Of a stretch of 64,000 bases of DNA, positions 34,860 through 46,901 are shown in pieces. The stretch covers positions 167,754,575 to 167,818,574 of the forward strand of contig NC_134455.1 in the NCBI RefSeq assembly GCF_047948215.1, given 5' to 3'. Made by a program: the position numbers and the translations under genes. The notes below the pieces were generated by a model that saw nothing but the letters and a program-made list of their open reading frames with translations, ran no database searches and was not told the origin of the DNA. The DNA is from Lycorma delicatula (lineage: Eukaryota > Arthropoda > Insecta > Hemiptera > Fulgoridae). Position 1 is the stretch's first letter; every line of letters begins with the position of its first letter.

Positions 34860-35345
34860 TGTCATATATTTGCTAAAATGGGGAAGCGCATCCCGTCAAA
34901 TACTAAAAATATATATTATATCTATAAATTAAAATGTATTTTCTAGACAGCAATTCGCTGCCACGCCTAGGTCGCTGAATGCCAGCAAGTACCTGTCCAA
35001 CATATTAAAGCGCTCGGAGCCTTAATTGGGTGGTGGTCAGAGCATATATCTCTAGATTAGCTAACCACAGCAGGCGGTAGTAGTCTTTTTCCTTAGGTAA
35101 ACTACTGATGTCGGTTGAACAAAACAAACGTATCAAGGAACTCCCAATGCGGCTCTCACCACATTGACTCGCCGCTTGTGAGTGGCCAATTTTCCCCTTG
35201 ACCTCTAAGTTCCAGGATAGACCGGTCTCTGGCCCCCTCCCCCAAGCGGGTCTTTATATTTACATATGCAACTGCATATATAAGATCTGTAACTTCTCCG
35301 AGATTTGAGGTGAAACAGCCATCCTAAACTGTTGTTTATCGTCAA
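34860..35345. other. GC-richer patch, unassigned (possible element 3' end or LTR)
   Basis: It stands out from the AT-rich surroundings by composition and contains a TATATAAG-like word at about 35,277. No ORF, terminal repeats or target duplication are visible to me. It could be the 3'UTR of the Jockey copy or a solo LTR. Confidence 0.25.
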
Positions 35346-37890
35346 AATTCTTCATTTCATTTCGCCACTTAGTTTTGTTGGTCCTTTGATTTGTTTTACT
35401 GTTTTTTGTTTAATTAATTTATTCTTTGTTTGATTGATGAGAATATTTTTTGTGTTTTCTTTGATTTTTATGTTCTGAACTTAAAACTTTTCTTGTGCTA
35501 ACTTTGTAAGTGTTTATTTCTGTTTTTTATACATTTATGTATACTATATAAGATATGTATTCATATACAGTTCTTTGAAAAATTTTGATGTAAATCCCTA
35601 TCTCCATGTCATTTATTTTAATTTAATTTTACTTATAGTTGCGGTAAATTAGGACCGATTGTAAATTAAACATTGAGGCAAAAAGAGATTGGGATAAGAG
35701 TTTAAAATATTTTCTGAATAAATTAATTTGCAAAAACTTTGTAACATCCATTTAAGAGTTTGAGCACCGTATGTTTTGAGCTTTATTATGAGATAATGGT
35801 GGTATCAGCTCGGTTTAAAAAGAATTATATTGCCTTTTGTGATGTGGGTTTCTAGTATTCTGCCGATTAAATATCTCAATCGTCTTTTTTCGATGATCAA
35901 TATTTTTAAATTTTGCGACAGATTTCTAGTTAACTCAAGTCACTCTGTAATCGGAGTAGCTTCTCTATCTGCTGATTGTTCAGTTTTCGTCAAATTCTGT
36001 GGTTTTCTACAGCACTGTCGATATCACTTTGGCTATTATTACTTATAGTTTTTACATGATTTCATTTTCGAATAGGTTAAAATCTATAAAGACTTTGTGT
36101 AAACAGTAAGTTTAATAAAATAGAAAAAAAAGTAACAAAAATTACTTGTCAGTATTTTAGCGTTTTTTTTAAAAATAATACTTTTTAATAAAATGCTCTT
36201 GTTCCTTATTAGCGAATTACTTATTTTTAAACAATTGAGACAGGGAATGCTTAAAAATTAGAAAAACTTTTTAATGGGTCTTTTTAATTTATATAATTAT
36301 TAAATGCCACATTTTGTTTTATTTAACGTTATACACAAGTTTGTTTAACAAGGGTGGTAAAGTTATTTAATTGAATTTGTGGCTACCTAGATGTTTTTGC
36401 TTTATTTCACTTATTATTTATTTTCTTTTAACAACAGATTTGTAAAAGACTGCTTGACAGCAACTTTATTTTAATGGATTTTTACGTAAAAAAATGTACA
36501 TAATCTGAAAATTTGAAATAGAAATCGAACGAGAATTTTTACCTCCTCCTTCCGAAATTTAAGAATTTGTCTTACGAGTATTTTAACCCCTTCTATTCGC
36601 ATTACAAGATTTTTTGTAAAACACCCCGCCTCTTCCCTCATGCTTAAGTAATTAACTGACAGCTCTATCATGCGTATCAGACATTTTAAATACTTTTGCT
36701 TAAGTATTGCCTGACAGTAAGGTAATTCTATATTATTATACTGGCATATTGTCCATATGCCAATAGACTTGACTATATGTATACTATAGACTATGTGTAT
36801 AATAAGACTTGAACAGCCATTTGGATCCGAAATTATTTGGTAATAATATCTCTATATCTAGATTTATTGACATATGTGTATGGTGATGGAATAGAATCAG
36901 AAGTAGTAAAATAAAATACAAGTAAATTAGGCTACATTTTACCAGAGTAAATTTCGTGCGTGCTCTTTTCACTTTTCCTGTCTTTTGTTCAAGATGAAGA
37001 GAAAACGGTAAAAATGGTGTAGGATCAAAATGCAGAGATCAAGTATTCTTTTTTTAAATATGTCCGCGAAAATATATGTTTATTTTAACATTATTTATGC
37101 ACGCGAGAATTATGAGTGAGAATTAAATGCACGGATCGGAAAAAACTCGAATATTATTTAAAAACCTCCACGCTCAAACTGTTGAAGGTATATAAAAGAC
37201 AATACAAAAAATTATTTACGAATTTTTATTTTCTTCAGTTTTTTAACTGTCAACATTTTTCTTATCTTTTACAGTAGCGTTTCGTACTTAAGCGTCCGAT
37301 GCCAATTCTTCTCCTCCGTTTCTTTCATGACATCTTGATACATTAACTAAAAATTCCCGGACAAATTTTAAGTTTGTAGTTTTCAGACAGCAAAAACTAT
37401 AATTGTTAAAAAAAAAATTCAATTTATTATTTTACTCATAATGTTTCAAAATACTAGACGACATTTTTTTTTTTTTTGTTTGTTAATGAGCTGTTAGACT
37501 TGTTCAGATCTAGCGTAATTGCTATAAAATTTTTTATACACTACGCTGAGATTATTATACAAATTACGAGTATAATATTTATAATTTCTTTCCTTTTCGT
37601 TTTACGTTGTGGCTGAGTGATTAGTTTGAAAATTGCTTTCACCCGACCAAATATTAGTACTGTTATGCAGAACCTGTTATACTAGTAACGGATTTATACT
37701 TTAGCTGATGAGTTTAAAGCTTGATAACTATTATCATAATAATGTTAAACATCAAGGGTCGTTTTATTTTAATCACCGACCACTTTCTGTTACTCTAGAC
37801 AATTTCCAATTTCAGTACTGAAATTTATTTATTTATTTGTTTATTTACATAGCAACAACAGCCTAGATGAATTATAAATGAATGTTTTAG
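35346..37890. other. AT-rich non-coding stretch
   Basis: No supportable gene. Minus ORF 36,471-36,671 repeats the motif VKILVR and looks like chance. Confidence 0.4.
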
Positions 37891-37891
37891 A

Positions 37892-37960
37892 GTGTGAAAA
37901 ATCCCATGCTTGACGGAGGTTCGAAATCGGGACTTCCGGAGGAAAGCCGAGACGATGCCA
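37892..37960 (-). mobile_element. tRNA-derived SINE (type B) head fragment
   Basis: On the minus strand GGCATCGTCTCGGCTTTCCT, then CCGGAAGTCC, a degraded B box TTTCGAACCTCCG, TCAAGCATGGGATTTTTCAC. It matches the longer copy at 49.7 kb through the B-box region and the GCATGGxATTTTTCACAC stretch. Confidence 0.7.
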
Positions 37961-38074
37961 TTTTGAAGAATTAATCTTCAAAATGTTTTACTAAAAAAAG
38001 AACTTTGTTTACTTTTTAAACTAACTCGATTTTAGTCATATGATAAGTAAAAAAATCTTATGTGGACACTATAT

Positions 38075-38726
38075 GACTTCCTTGTACGCCTATTAAATTA
38101 CATTTGTATTAAAGTACATAAAATTTTATTTTATTAATACTTCTGATATTTTTTCATACTTTTTTAAATTGTTATTATTGAATTAGAATTTATTGTAATT
38201 TTTTTTTATAATCACAGGTTACTAAATTATTAATAAATCAATATATTTAAATTAAAAAGAAATAAGTTAAAAAAAAAAAGGAGATGAAGTCTGATTCGAA
38301 CCTTCCCCTAAGATCAAAATATTTCATTAATTAAAAATTTAATTGCCTATAACTCTGGAACCAATGAAAATAACGATATATCACTTATGATATATCGTTT
38401 AAAAGCTCTCAATGAGGGCTTACTACTTCAGTTAAGAAAAAGTCCAAAATCCAATTTTATATTTGGATTTTGGGATTTTTTGGACGTATTTGGTCAAGTT
38501 GATTGCAATCAAAAGGGGAGGTGCACAACTAGGTGTTACAAAAGTCCTATATCCAAGATTTCAAAATCCTACGTTAGTTATTTTTGAGTTATGCGAGATA
38601 CAAACGTAAGCAATACGTACGTACAGATGTCACGCCACGACTAGTCAAAATGGATATTTCCGTGCAAATCTGAAAACCGAAATTCGTCGCTGTGATAATA
38701 CTTCCTTTACTTCGTACAATGAGGTA
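38075..38726 (+). repeat. Unclassified dispersed repeat, about 650 bp
   Basis: The left edge GACTTCCTTGTACG (38,075-38,088) and the reverse complement of the right edge (TACCTCATTGTACG, 38,713-38,726) match at 10 of 14 positions. The interior includes TAATTGCCTATAACTCTGGA, GGGGAGGTGCACAACTAGGT and GAGTTATGCGAGATAC. I recall similar sequence as a common dispersed repeat in hemipteran scaffolds, but cannot confirm it here. The ORF at 38,387-38,587 is probably incidental. Confidence 0.45.
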
Positions 38727-38984
38727 AAATATTATATATATTATTTACTGCGCATTAACGTTTTTTTTTCATTATCCTCGCTAAACACGGGGAATTTTTA
38801 ATCATTTTTCAATCAATATATATTTCAGTCTAGGAATAAGAATATAGAACATTGTGTTAATTAAACGTTGCCGTTATTACAAAGAATCTTATGATTTACG
38901 TAAAAAAATAGTAATAATAATAAAATTAATACTTTCAAGAGTGACAATAGCGTAAGAATTAAATAATAAAATACCCTGAAGTCG

Positions 38985-40830
38985 TTTGGATTACAAATAA
39001 GCGTAAGAAATTGCGGGGCTTGCGCGTGTGGATTGAAGGTTTATATAGAATAATCCAAGGAAAAAGACAAGCGTGCCTGTTAATATTATAAAATAAAACA
39101 GAAGAAAATGAGGAAATTTATAAGGATAAAAATCGTTGTAAGGCAACGATTCGTAAAGCACACCATGGGATAGATTTGTAAATGCAGTGGAGAGCGATCT
39201 GCATGGAAGAAAACCCCTCAAATATAAGATGATGAAACACCTCGATAAATATGAGAATGAGGTTGTCCGGATACATACGATTAAGATTGAACAGTGGATC
39301 GCCATTATCGTGATTATATAACATTATCGTAGTATAGAGATAATGCAGTAGAGGAAATCGATGAGTTGGATTATGCTTACAACGGAGATGATATAACTTT
39401 TGAGGAACTTCGTATGGCATTGAAACAGACCCGAAATAAAACGGCAGTCACTATAGACAATATAAATGATGCGTTGTTGAAGTACGATGGACCAATACTT
39501 CATTTTAGATTGTTGCTTATTTACAATGTATAATAAAGTATAGTAAAGCTTACTTACTATGCGTGCTGGAAGTCCTGCACAATACCCGAGTCTTGCAAAG
39601 TAGCAGAGGATGCAGAGATATCTTTTTAAGAAAGGAGACAAACTTGGAAAATTACATGGGAGTAGACCTGTTACACTCTATTTATAAAGTGTACGCTAAG
39701 ATCTTAAATGTGCGTCTTCAACGGATATCAGAGACTTTGTTGGGAGTGGAGCAAAATGGTTTTCGTAGAGGTAGATCTTGCATCGACGATGTAACTATAC
39801 TTAATCAAGTGATTGGAAAGAGGGTGGAGTTTAATTTGGAATCACACATAGCATTTTTTGACCACGAAAAAGCTTTTGATCGTATTTTAAGGTAGAAGCT
39901 CTGGGAAATTATGATAAAAAGGAGTAATCCGCTGCTTGTAGTAAATGATCCTTTAACAGTAGTGGACTGGTAGATACTAACATAAGACAAGGATGTAGTT
40001 TATCGTCTACACTTTTTTAATATTTACGTTGACGACGATGTGATATAATGGAAAAGTAATTTTTATTATGGTGTAATGCTCAGTCCAAGAACAACCGTTT
40101 TAAATGCATTACTCTTCGTAGACGAACAACTTATTGTGTAGCCTCATAAGAAGCTTTACATAGATATTTGTATGAGTTGAATAACATGTGTAGTCAATTT
40201 AATTTTAAAATTACTACGAAAAAAACAAAGGTTATGGCCTTCTGTGGCAAGGATCCGATAGATAAAAAATAATTTTGGTAAACAAATCGATTGAACAGGT
40301 TTCACATTTTAAATATTTAGGTTGCGATATCTGCTTCAGATCAGATTCAGATGAAGGAAATAAAATTCAGAGTTTACGACATATGTGTGGGACAATAAGA
40401 ACATCTCTTCACTACGAAGTTAGAAAAGATGCAATGCTGAAGTTATACAAACTCCCTCTGATAATATATGGAAGTAAGATATGGATTAATCGTGCGGGGG
40501 CTAATAAAAAATTCAGGTAGTAGAGATGCGATTTCTTAAATCGGTAAACTAGATGGGACCGATTTAAAAACGATGTTATAAGAAGAGAATTAGACATACT
40601 CTTTCTTAGTAAACGAATTGGGCTTTTCAAGGAGAATTGGCTTCAACGTATATCTAGATTGGATAATGATAGAGAGGTTAACCAAGTAATTAATTGTAAA
40701 TAAAGAGGAAAAAGAAGTGTAGGGAGTCCGCTGAAGAGGTGGTTAAGATTTCTGCTTAAAGTTGGTACATGTCAAATGCCTATTCAGAATAGCAAAAAGA
40801 AGAAGAAAATAGCCTGTTTAACTGTTATTA
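38985..40830 (+). pseudogene. RTE-like LINE, endonuclease/RT linker to 3' end (dead)
   Basis: Blocks in order: YKDKNRCKATIRKAHHGID (about 39,120) and KYKMMKHLDKYEN (about 39,220), the linker between endonuclease and RT. Then ITFEELRMALKQTRNKTAV (39,389-39,450), corresponding to the KxxKAPGPDGIN motif, and NGFRRGRSCIDDVTILNQV with FNLESHIAFFDHEKAFDR (39,750-39,890; the catalytic Asp of this block is in FFDHEKAFD). Next, ALLFVDEQLIV (about 40,105) replaces FADDQ, so the second catalytic pair is reduced to VDE. HFKYLGCDI (40,302) and MCGTIRTSLHYEVRKDAML, then RFLKSVN and RISRLDNDREVNQV follow. It ends in an A/G-rich AAAAAGAAGAAGAAAAT near 40,810. Many stops and frameshifts. Related to the shorter copy at 5.4-6.2 kb. 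The clade label is tentative. Confidence 0.78.
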
Positions 40831-40834
40831 TGGA

Positions 40835-42880
40835 CTACTTAGAAGCAACGCGCCAACGGCAACATTTTCATACATGAAAATTAACCCTTACTTTCCCGTA
40901 TTGAGGCGAAATATTTAGTTAGGTTGTTGTTTTTAAATGTCCCATTATCCGAGACTAAGTAATGGTTATTTTTCCATTATTATAATCTTATTCTATCAAA
41001 ATTAAAATAAGATTTTTAGTTTCATTTTTAAATAAACATTCCTGACTTTAACTGTTATTTGAAAAACGGCGATAACTGCAAAATCGTTTGCCCCAAATCG
41101 CCCGGTTTTCTAGGACACAATGAAAAATATCGATTGTTACGACAATTAATCGGAAGTACTTTCGAATTTTTTTGTGCGTTTCATGTGATCATAAAATCAA
41201 GTTCTGTTAAAAATTAATTAAGAACAGTACTTCTATAATTTTCTTTCGGTTTTGTAAGGGTAAATTTTAGTACTGAGATGAAATTTATTACATCAATAGA
41301 AAAATAACTGACGAATAGAAATCCGTGATTTTGTATTTTGTTATGAAATGAGTTAGTCGTCAAACTCATCGGTAAAGATATAACCCGATTAGTATTTGTG
41401 CTTAACAGTTTGAATAACGCATTTATTTTATCACAATGAATAAATAAATTACAAACAGTAAGAAATAATAGTAGACAATATACAATAATAATAATATTAA
41501 AGTAAGCGTAACATACGTAGGAATTAATAAATAAATCGTAGACTATTTGAGTTTATAGCAGGACAGTATTAGCATATTAAATTTATAATAATATCTATAA
41601 AAAAATTGAGTAACGCTCTATTAAATCAAGCTAAAAAAGAGAACAAGAAAGAAAGAGTAAAAGCTATATCGGTGACAAAGATAAACAGCCGATCAACTTA
41701 GTTATGTAGCAATAGTTCAAAATGGTAACAAGCATTTATACCTTTGCCTCTCCGTATTGTTTGTGATTGTTAGATGTTCATGGAGTTTTTAATTGTTACC
41801 GTTAAAGTACACAATTCCATCATTTCGTTTAGGTACTTTTCTATTAAATAATAAATCAGAGGATTTCAGAGGAAAGCATTCGAAGATCTCCTTATATATT
41901 TTTTTTATCAAAGGTAGTTATAGTCTCGATAAAGAGTGTACAATTACTTTACGTAATATTCAGTACTACCCAGAAATTGTATAGCCGATACAGTTAACAG
42001 TTAATTTTTACCCAGTCCGGAACATACGTATTATGGAAAGATAATAAACGGAGTTAATTGTGTTTGTCAGAATTAAAATAAATATAATTTAAAAAATTAC
42101 TTATACTGTTATTCTACGAAATGCCCTATTTTACACATCAACGATATGGTATGTTGCTTAATAGGCTATTATGTTATATAACTTATACAGACCTACACCA
42201 GTACATGATTAATTGTACATACAACCAATTAATTTTTGTTAGCAGTGTCATTAACTACGATAATAGTAAATCATGATTCACAGCACATTTGAATCACTTT
42301 TTTTTCAATAATCTTACTTTCTCTGTAAATCGAAGTTATGTTCATTTTAATAATAATTTCATATTATTAAAATGAATATTAAATTTAAATATTCATTACG
42401 ATTATTATACCAGAATCTTGTAAATACTGAAATGGTAGACTAAAATCTATTAAGACAAATGTAGCATATAGCCTTTTTGTCTTCTTTTCCTAAAAAATTA
42501 CTAGAATTTAAGAGCTATTAGTGTATGGTTCGTATTCGTTGCTAGAGTGTTACTCTTTTGTGGATAAATTGAATTATTCAAATTTTTATAGTTAACTTGG
42601 TATAGATATTTGGTAATATTAAGCTCTAAGTCGATTTCATCAAAAGCAGGCTAATGTATTTTAGATTTCTAATGGTGTATTTTAGTTTATTTATTTAATG
42701 AAATATTTCAGCGTAGCGTTTTCGTAAAATGTTAATTTTTTCATTGAACTGTTTTTATTTCTATTTTCTTCACATACATAACTAACAATTTGTATTCAGC
42801 ATCAATCAACAAAGAAAATTTTTATCGATAGACTTTAACATTTTTCATCATAATTTGTTACAAGACCAAATTTGAATTGA
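40835..42880. other. AT-rich non-coding stretch with one hairpin
   Basis: No gene found. A perfect inverted repeat, TTCATTTTAATAATA (42,341-42,355) with its complement at 42,362-42,376, is followed by a second small hairpin. Confidence 0.45.
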
Positions 42881-42904
42881 TTATTACTATTATTCCCGCT
42901 CTTC

Positions 42905-43539
42905 TCGATAGATGAGCTGAAGGGAGTCCTAGGGTCTCTGAAGGCTAGAAAACTCTCTGGTCCCGACGGCATAGCGGGTGAGGTGCTCAATCTGGTGGGG
43001 GACTGCAGGCTCCCTCTGTTTCTAGACATGTACAATGCGTGTCTGGAGGCTGGGGCTTTCAGCGTCAGATGGAAGACCGCGAGTCTTGTGCTGATCTCTG
43101 TTTGCTCCTTCTCATTAAGTTGGACGTGAAAAACGCGTTCAACTCTGTACGGTGGAGCAATATGCTTCGGGCCCTGGAGTATTTGTTCCATATGCCTTGA
43201 TACCTCCTTAGAATGGTAGAAGCTTACCTGAGGAACCGCGGTCTCATCTACGAGACCGTGGCAGGTTGGCGTAAGACGGCGATCACATTGGTGGCGGCGC
43301 AGGGGTCGATTCTTTTGAAATCGTTTTCAGCGCTCCAGAAGGGGCTCTTACCTTTGGAACGTTGTCTACCATGGCTTGCTGAGGCTGGAGATGCCTGAAG
43401 AGTCGGCCTTGGATGGGTACGCTGACGACTGTGCTACTTTTTGCAGACCGCGACATGCAGTGCGCCCAACTAAGGCTCAGTCGAACGATGCACAGAGCCA
43501 GCGCCTGGCTGGACGACCATGGGTTGTCTCTAGTCCTCA
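42905..43539 (+). pseudogene. R1-clade LINE RT, N-terminal half (split by an insertion)
   Basis: The plus frame opens with IDELKGVLGSLKARKLSGPD, then GIAGEVLNLVG, FLDMYNACLEAGAF and RWKTASLVLI. After a deletion that removed the RPISL and GFR motifs comes LLIKLDVKNAFNSVRW (catalytic Asp in LDVKNAF). Next are MVEAYLRNRGLIYE, a degraded GVPQGS block (VAAQGSILLK) and GYADDC (about 43,420, catalytic pair intact). The frame then reads WLDDHGLSLVL up to 43,539. There it stops abruptly at the 15-mer TGTCTCTAGTCCTCA, which recurs at 45,997 where the same protein resumes. The 5' end is truncated inside the RT. Confidence 0.85.
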
Positions 43540-45996
43540 TCCCAAAACCCCCGTAGGGGAAGAGATCCACCTTGTAACGATTCCGGTCGTAACCCCCCCC
43601 CCCCCACCACAACGTTACTAGCCATGATGGGTTTTAACGGGAGTCGTCTTCAGATCCTCTAACTGATTACACCTCGCAGTAATAAACCAGGCCTCGGTTG
43701 GGATGCTACCGACGTAAATGACTCGGTAGACATTTACATCATTAATTTTTAACTCAGCTTCTGCCTTCGCTGCAGGCCTCTTCCGGACCCCTTGACTGTC
43801 CTACATCGTTGCCCACTGAACTAGCTAACCAAGTTCGTGGAAGCACAAACCCCGCGCCTAGTTCTCCTTTAATTGAGCCAAATTCTAGTAAATGTCTCAA
43901 AATTCGAGGCAATTAAAAACAACATACCACCAAAAATGTTGTTCGCAACACGGAATTTAGTCCTAGCTCTCTTAATGAACTCATTTCAGTTCATACCCCA
44001 GTCTTAGGTTAATTAACGGACTTCAGTGTGTTCTACAAGGGAGAGGCGGACAGACCTCCTACTCCCATTCAGCTCCATAGCAGAGTCCCGTATGACATTT
44101 ACTTACTTTAACCATCGTCGAGATGCCACTACGCCTCACGGCTGCATGAAACTCATGCCATCGGCAGTGCAGTCGCCGTTCCGCCGACAGCTAAACAATC
44201 AAAATAATCACCACAAATACTATGTAACCGTGACCATTGCGCTTACCTCCTGAAAATCAACTGCCCAGGCGGTCCCTAGCCACCCGGGATGCTACTCTAC
44301 TACACCCCTTCAGTCGCTCTGCTCAGGGCGAAGAAACGGAGAAAGCCAGCCACAACAGTCCAGTCTCTGCGAGTTTTCCAATTGAACTGCAGATCAAAGA
44401 ATGAATCCACTCTCACGAGTTCCCTAATAACTCTGGTACGCTCAGCTTCGTACCAGGGACAAACTTAAAGCCTGGAAGAGACCAGCACCTACTTCAAAAA
44501 CTCCGTGATACCGCTGGGCATCACGTTTACCGGTCTTGAAGACCATCCCACATTCCTTCTCAAAAGCAGCCTTGTTCAAATCGGTGTTCTGCTCTCGTAT
44601 GACAGTCAGCACCTCCTCATCGGTCAATATCATAGACAATGACCCCGGGCCTACGCTTCCTTTTGAGATCGACTTTAACCTCAAGTTTCTTGATAGCCGG
44701 AGAATCCGTGATGACTCGACTGTCTCCTTATTGTCTGCAACTACAACCAGCCCTTTGCTGGTCTATTCAATGTGTCGAATCTTCTGGCCCTTTCGGCTTT
44801 CGCGAAGGGCAGCCTGAAAGTCCTTTTTAGATCTTTGCTGGACTTCGTGAACCTTTCCGCTTTGTACACGAAAAGTACCTTCGTTTTTTTTTTTTGCCCC
44901 TTCGCTGTATGAATGGCTTCCCGCATATTTTTGACAATAACAGCATAGCGCCTAGGCTGTACTGAGGCCGAGAACGCGGCCGGTTTTTGAATAACTTTGT
45001 GCTCCTTGGGCTCGGAGGCTAACTTTTCATAACCTTCCGCCAAAGCGGACAGAACCTCTTTGAAACACCGGAACTGCGGAATCAATTTTGCTCTCACCTT
45101 TGAGCTGACGCTGCGGGGGTTTCTGCGAAAACCAGAAGATTATCTAGCTCCTCCTAAATTGCCCTAACCATCAGGCCGGAACTGCCTGTTCTGCCATTCT
45201 CGCTCTGAAATTTTTCCACTAGTGGATTCGTCTTAACTGCCCGGGTGGGCGCTTTTATGTCCATCGCGGACCCTTCATCTTCTGACGTCGAGGAGGTTGA
45301 AGAAAAGGGCTTTGACCTCCTCTTCCGCCTGGACTTTTTAACTTCCTGGAAATCTGCCATGACAGGAGTTTCCTGAAGCTATTCCTAAAAATGATCAACT
45401 GACACTCGTTGTCTTCCTCCTCCAACACTGTTGGGCAAGCCCACAAACGCTACTACTTCTAACCTGGTACCGTAGAATATACTACGAAATTCACAAGACT
45501 AATACTAATATACAACTTCTTTGCTGAGAAGCTATCCATGAGAAGATTGGCGCAGAGTGGAAGCTAACCTAAATTGCCGAACGTGGAAATGTTTAGGTTA
45601 ACCACGTGTTTTTAACAAACCTTATTCACTTATAACTAAAATACTATTTAATCTATCTCCTAATAATTAATAAAATGTTTTATATTACTAGTATTTGTAA
45701 TATAAATACTAATGAAATTTATTTAAATTGTATTTTTATACTCTACCACATTTGTGGGACTAATTTAAGTCCCACAATAATAATAATAAATTAGCCCCTA
45801 ATTTATAAATCTCATAATATCTAAAAAATTGTTTCTTCGATCACTTTCCGAACTAGTCCACTTGTTTCTACTACACTAATACACCTTTTAAGATATCACT
45901 CACTGTATTTAGATACTTTAATCCACTTGAAATCTATATTTTCTAGTAGTGGCAAAATGGCCGTCCTACATTCACAATCTGCTTTAGGGGAACAGG
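43540..45996 (-). mobile_element. Gag-only, RT-less element inserted in an R1-clade LINE (15-bp TSD)
   Basis: It is bounded by TGTCTCTAGTCCTCA at 43,525-43,539 and 45,997-46,011. Removing the insert and one copy rejoins the host RT frame exactly (HGLSLVL to SKTEI). On the minus strand it has a leader of about 640 bp starting CCTGTTCCCCTAAAGC, one gag-like ORF (45,360 to about 44,442), and about 900 bp without recognisable endonuclease or RT, ending CCCTACGGGGGTTTTGGGA. There is no poly(A). A long TSD with gag but no polymerase suggests a non-autonomous LINE moved in trans, like HAL1-type half-LINEs. Alternatively it is an internally deleted copy of an autonomous R1-clade element. Plus-strand reading of 44,340-44,420 (LRVFQLNCRSKN) also resembles an endonuclease start, so a mosaic cannot be excluded. 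Confidence 0.75.
44442..45360 (-). pseudogene. R1-type ORF1 (gag-like) without zinc knuckles, broken
   Basis: The start is ATG at 45,360: MADFQEVKKSRRKRRSKPFS, then a Ser/Glu-rich stretch (SSTSSTSEDEGSAMD) and an IKAPTRAVKTNPLVEKF segment, a layout seen at the N-terminus of R1-type gag proteins. After frame changes comes FKEVLSALAEGYEKLASEPK (about 45,065-45,005), then AKGQKKKTKVLF and DDEEV-like LTDEEVLTVIREQNTDLNKA (about 44,625), FEKECGMVFKTGKRDAQRYH and GAGLFQAL. In autonomous relatives CCHC knuckles follow; here the frame ends at 44,442 and no clear knuckle is present. At least three frame shifts. It would bind element RNA. Confidence 0.68.
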
Positions 45997-46705
45997 TGTC
46001 TCTAGTCCTCAGCAAAACGGAGATCATGATACTAATGAAGAAGCGTATTGACACCCATCTCCTCCTGCGGATCAAATTTGAGGTTGTCGAGACCAAGCCA
46101 GCCGTGAAGTACCTCTGTATGATGATTGACCGGAAACTCAGTTTTGGAGAGCCGCCGACAAAGCTACGAGAGCCATAATCGCTCTCAGCCGGCTCATGGT
46201 GAATATCGGTGGACCGAAGGCATATGGCGACTGCTGATATCTACGGTGCATTCCGTCGTTATACAGGACGGAAGTGTGGGCCCAGGCATTAAGATTCAAG
46301 AGAAATCGGAAGCGGTTCGTGCAGGTGCAACGCACTGCGGTGTTACGAGTTACTTCCGCGTATCGGACTGATTCCGAGCCTGTCTTACTGATAGTCGCCG
46401 GCGTTACACCTATTGCTCTTTTGGCAAGGGAGCGCCAGGCAGCCTACAGGAGGCAATGGACAGGTGAAGACCGGGAGAACATCGCCGAGGAGGAACGGTC
46501 GACCTTTTGTCAGACCGTGGCCAGAGCAGCGGCATAGAGAAGAGGACTACTACGTGACCCAATTTTTAACGGGTCTCGGGTACTTCCACCCTTATCACCA
46601 TGTCATAGGGAAAGCGCCGTCCTGCGACTGCCTCTATTGCCCCGGTGTACGGGACAGTGACGGGAAGTTAACTCGGCAAGTCTCCCAGTTTACCATCTTT
46701 CAGTG
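45997..46705 (+). pseudogene. R1-clade LINE RT, C-terminal half (continuation)
   Basis: It continues the protein interrupted at 43,539: SLVLSKTEIMILMKKRI, then VVETKPAVKYLCMMIDRKLS (about 46,080-46,140), LSRLMVNIGGPKAYG, SLYRTEVWAQALRFKRNRKR, VQRTAVLRVTSAYRTDSEPV and GVTPIALLARERQAAYRRQW. After shifts, DYYVTQFLTGLGYFHPYHH leads to the C-terminal finger CDCLYCPG at about 46,625-46,650 and QFTIFQC. The last His and Cys of the finger are replaced or shifted. It ends at about 46,705, where the Helitron begins. Unlike the other R1 copies it has no 3'UTR. Confidence 0.85.
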
Positions 46706-46901
46706 TCATTTCGCTCTTTTAGTAGATTGTATAAGTGTTTACTACTTTATTTGACAGTGAAAATGTGCATTTTGGATTGTAGTTCATTCATAATTAAAAA
46801 TTTGTTTTTTCCTTTTGTTTATAATGCTTAATGTTCATTAATGCTTTTGTTACAATGATTTTGTTCATTAATGCTATAATGCTTATTATTGTATTCTATA
46901 A

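Noticed and set aside
36471..36671. Minus-strand ORF with repeated VKILVR
   Set aside because: Short, AT-biased, with no homology that I recognise.
42835..43612. Minus-strand ORFs over the R1-clade RT
   Set aside because: They are shadows of the plus-strand RT, which has the conserved motifs.
44026..44400. Plus-strand gag/endonuclease start in the inserted element
   Set aside because: LRVFQLNCRSKN is suggestive, but the frame is short and stopped, and no endonuclease follows. Mentioned only as an alternative.
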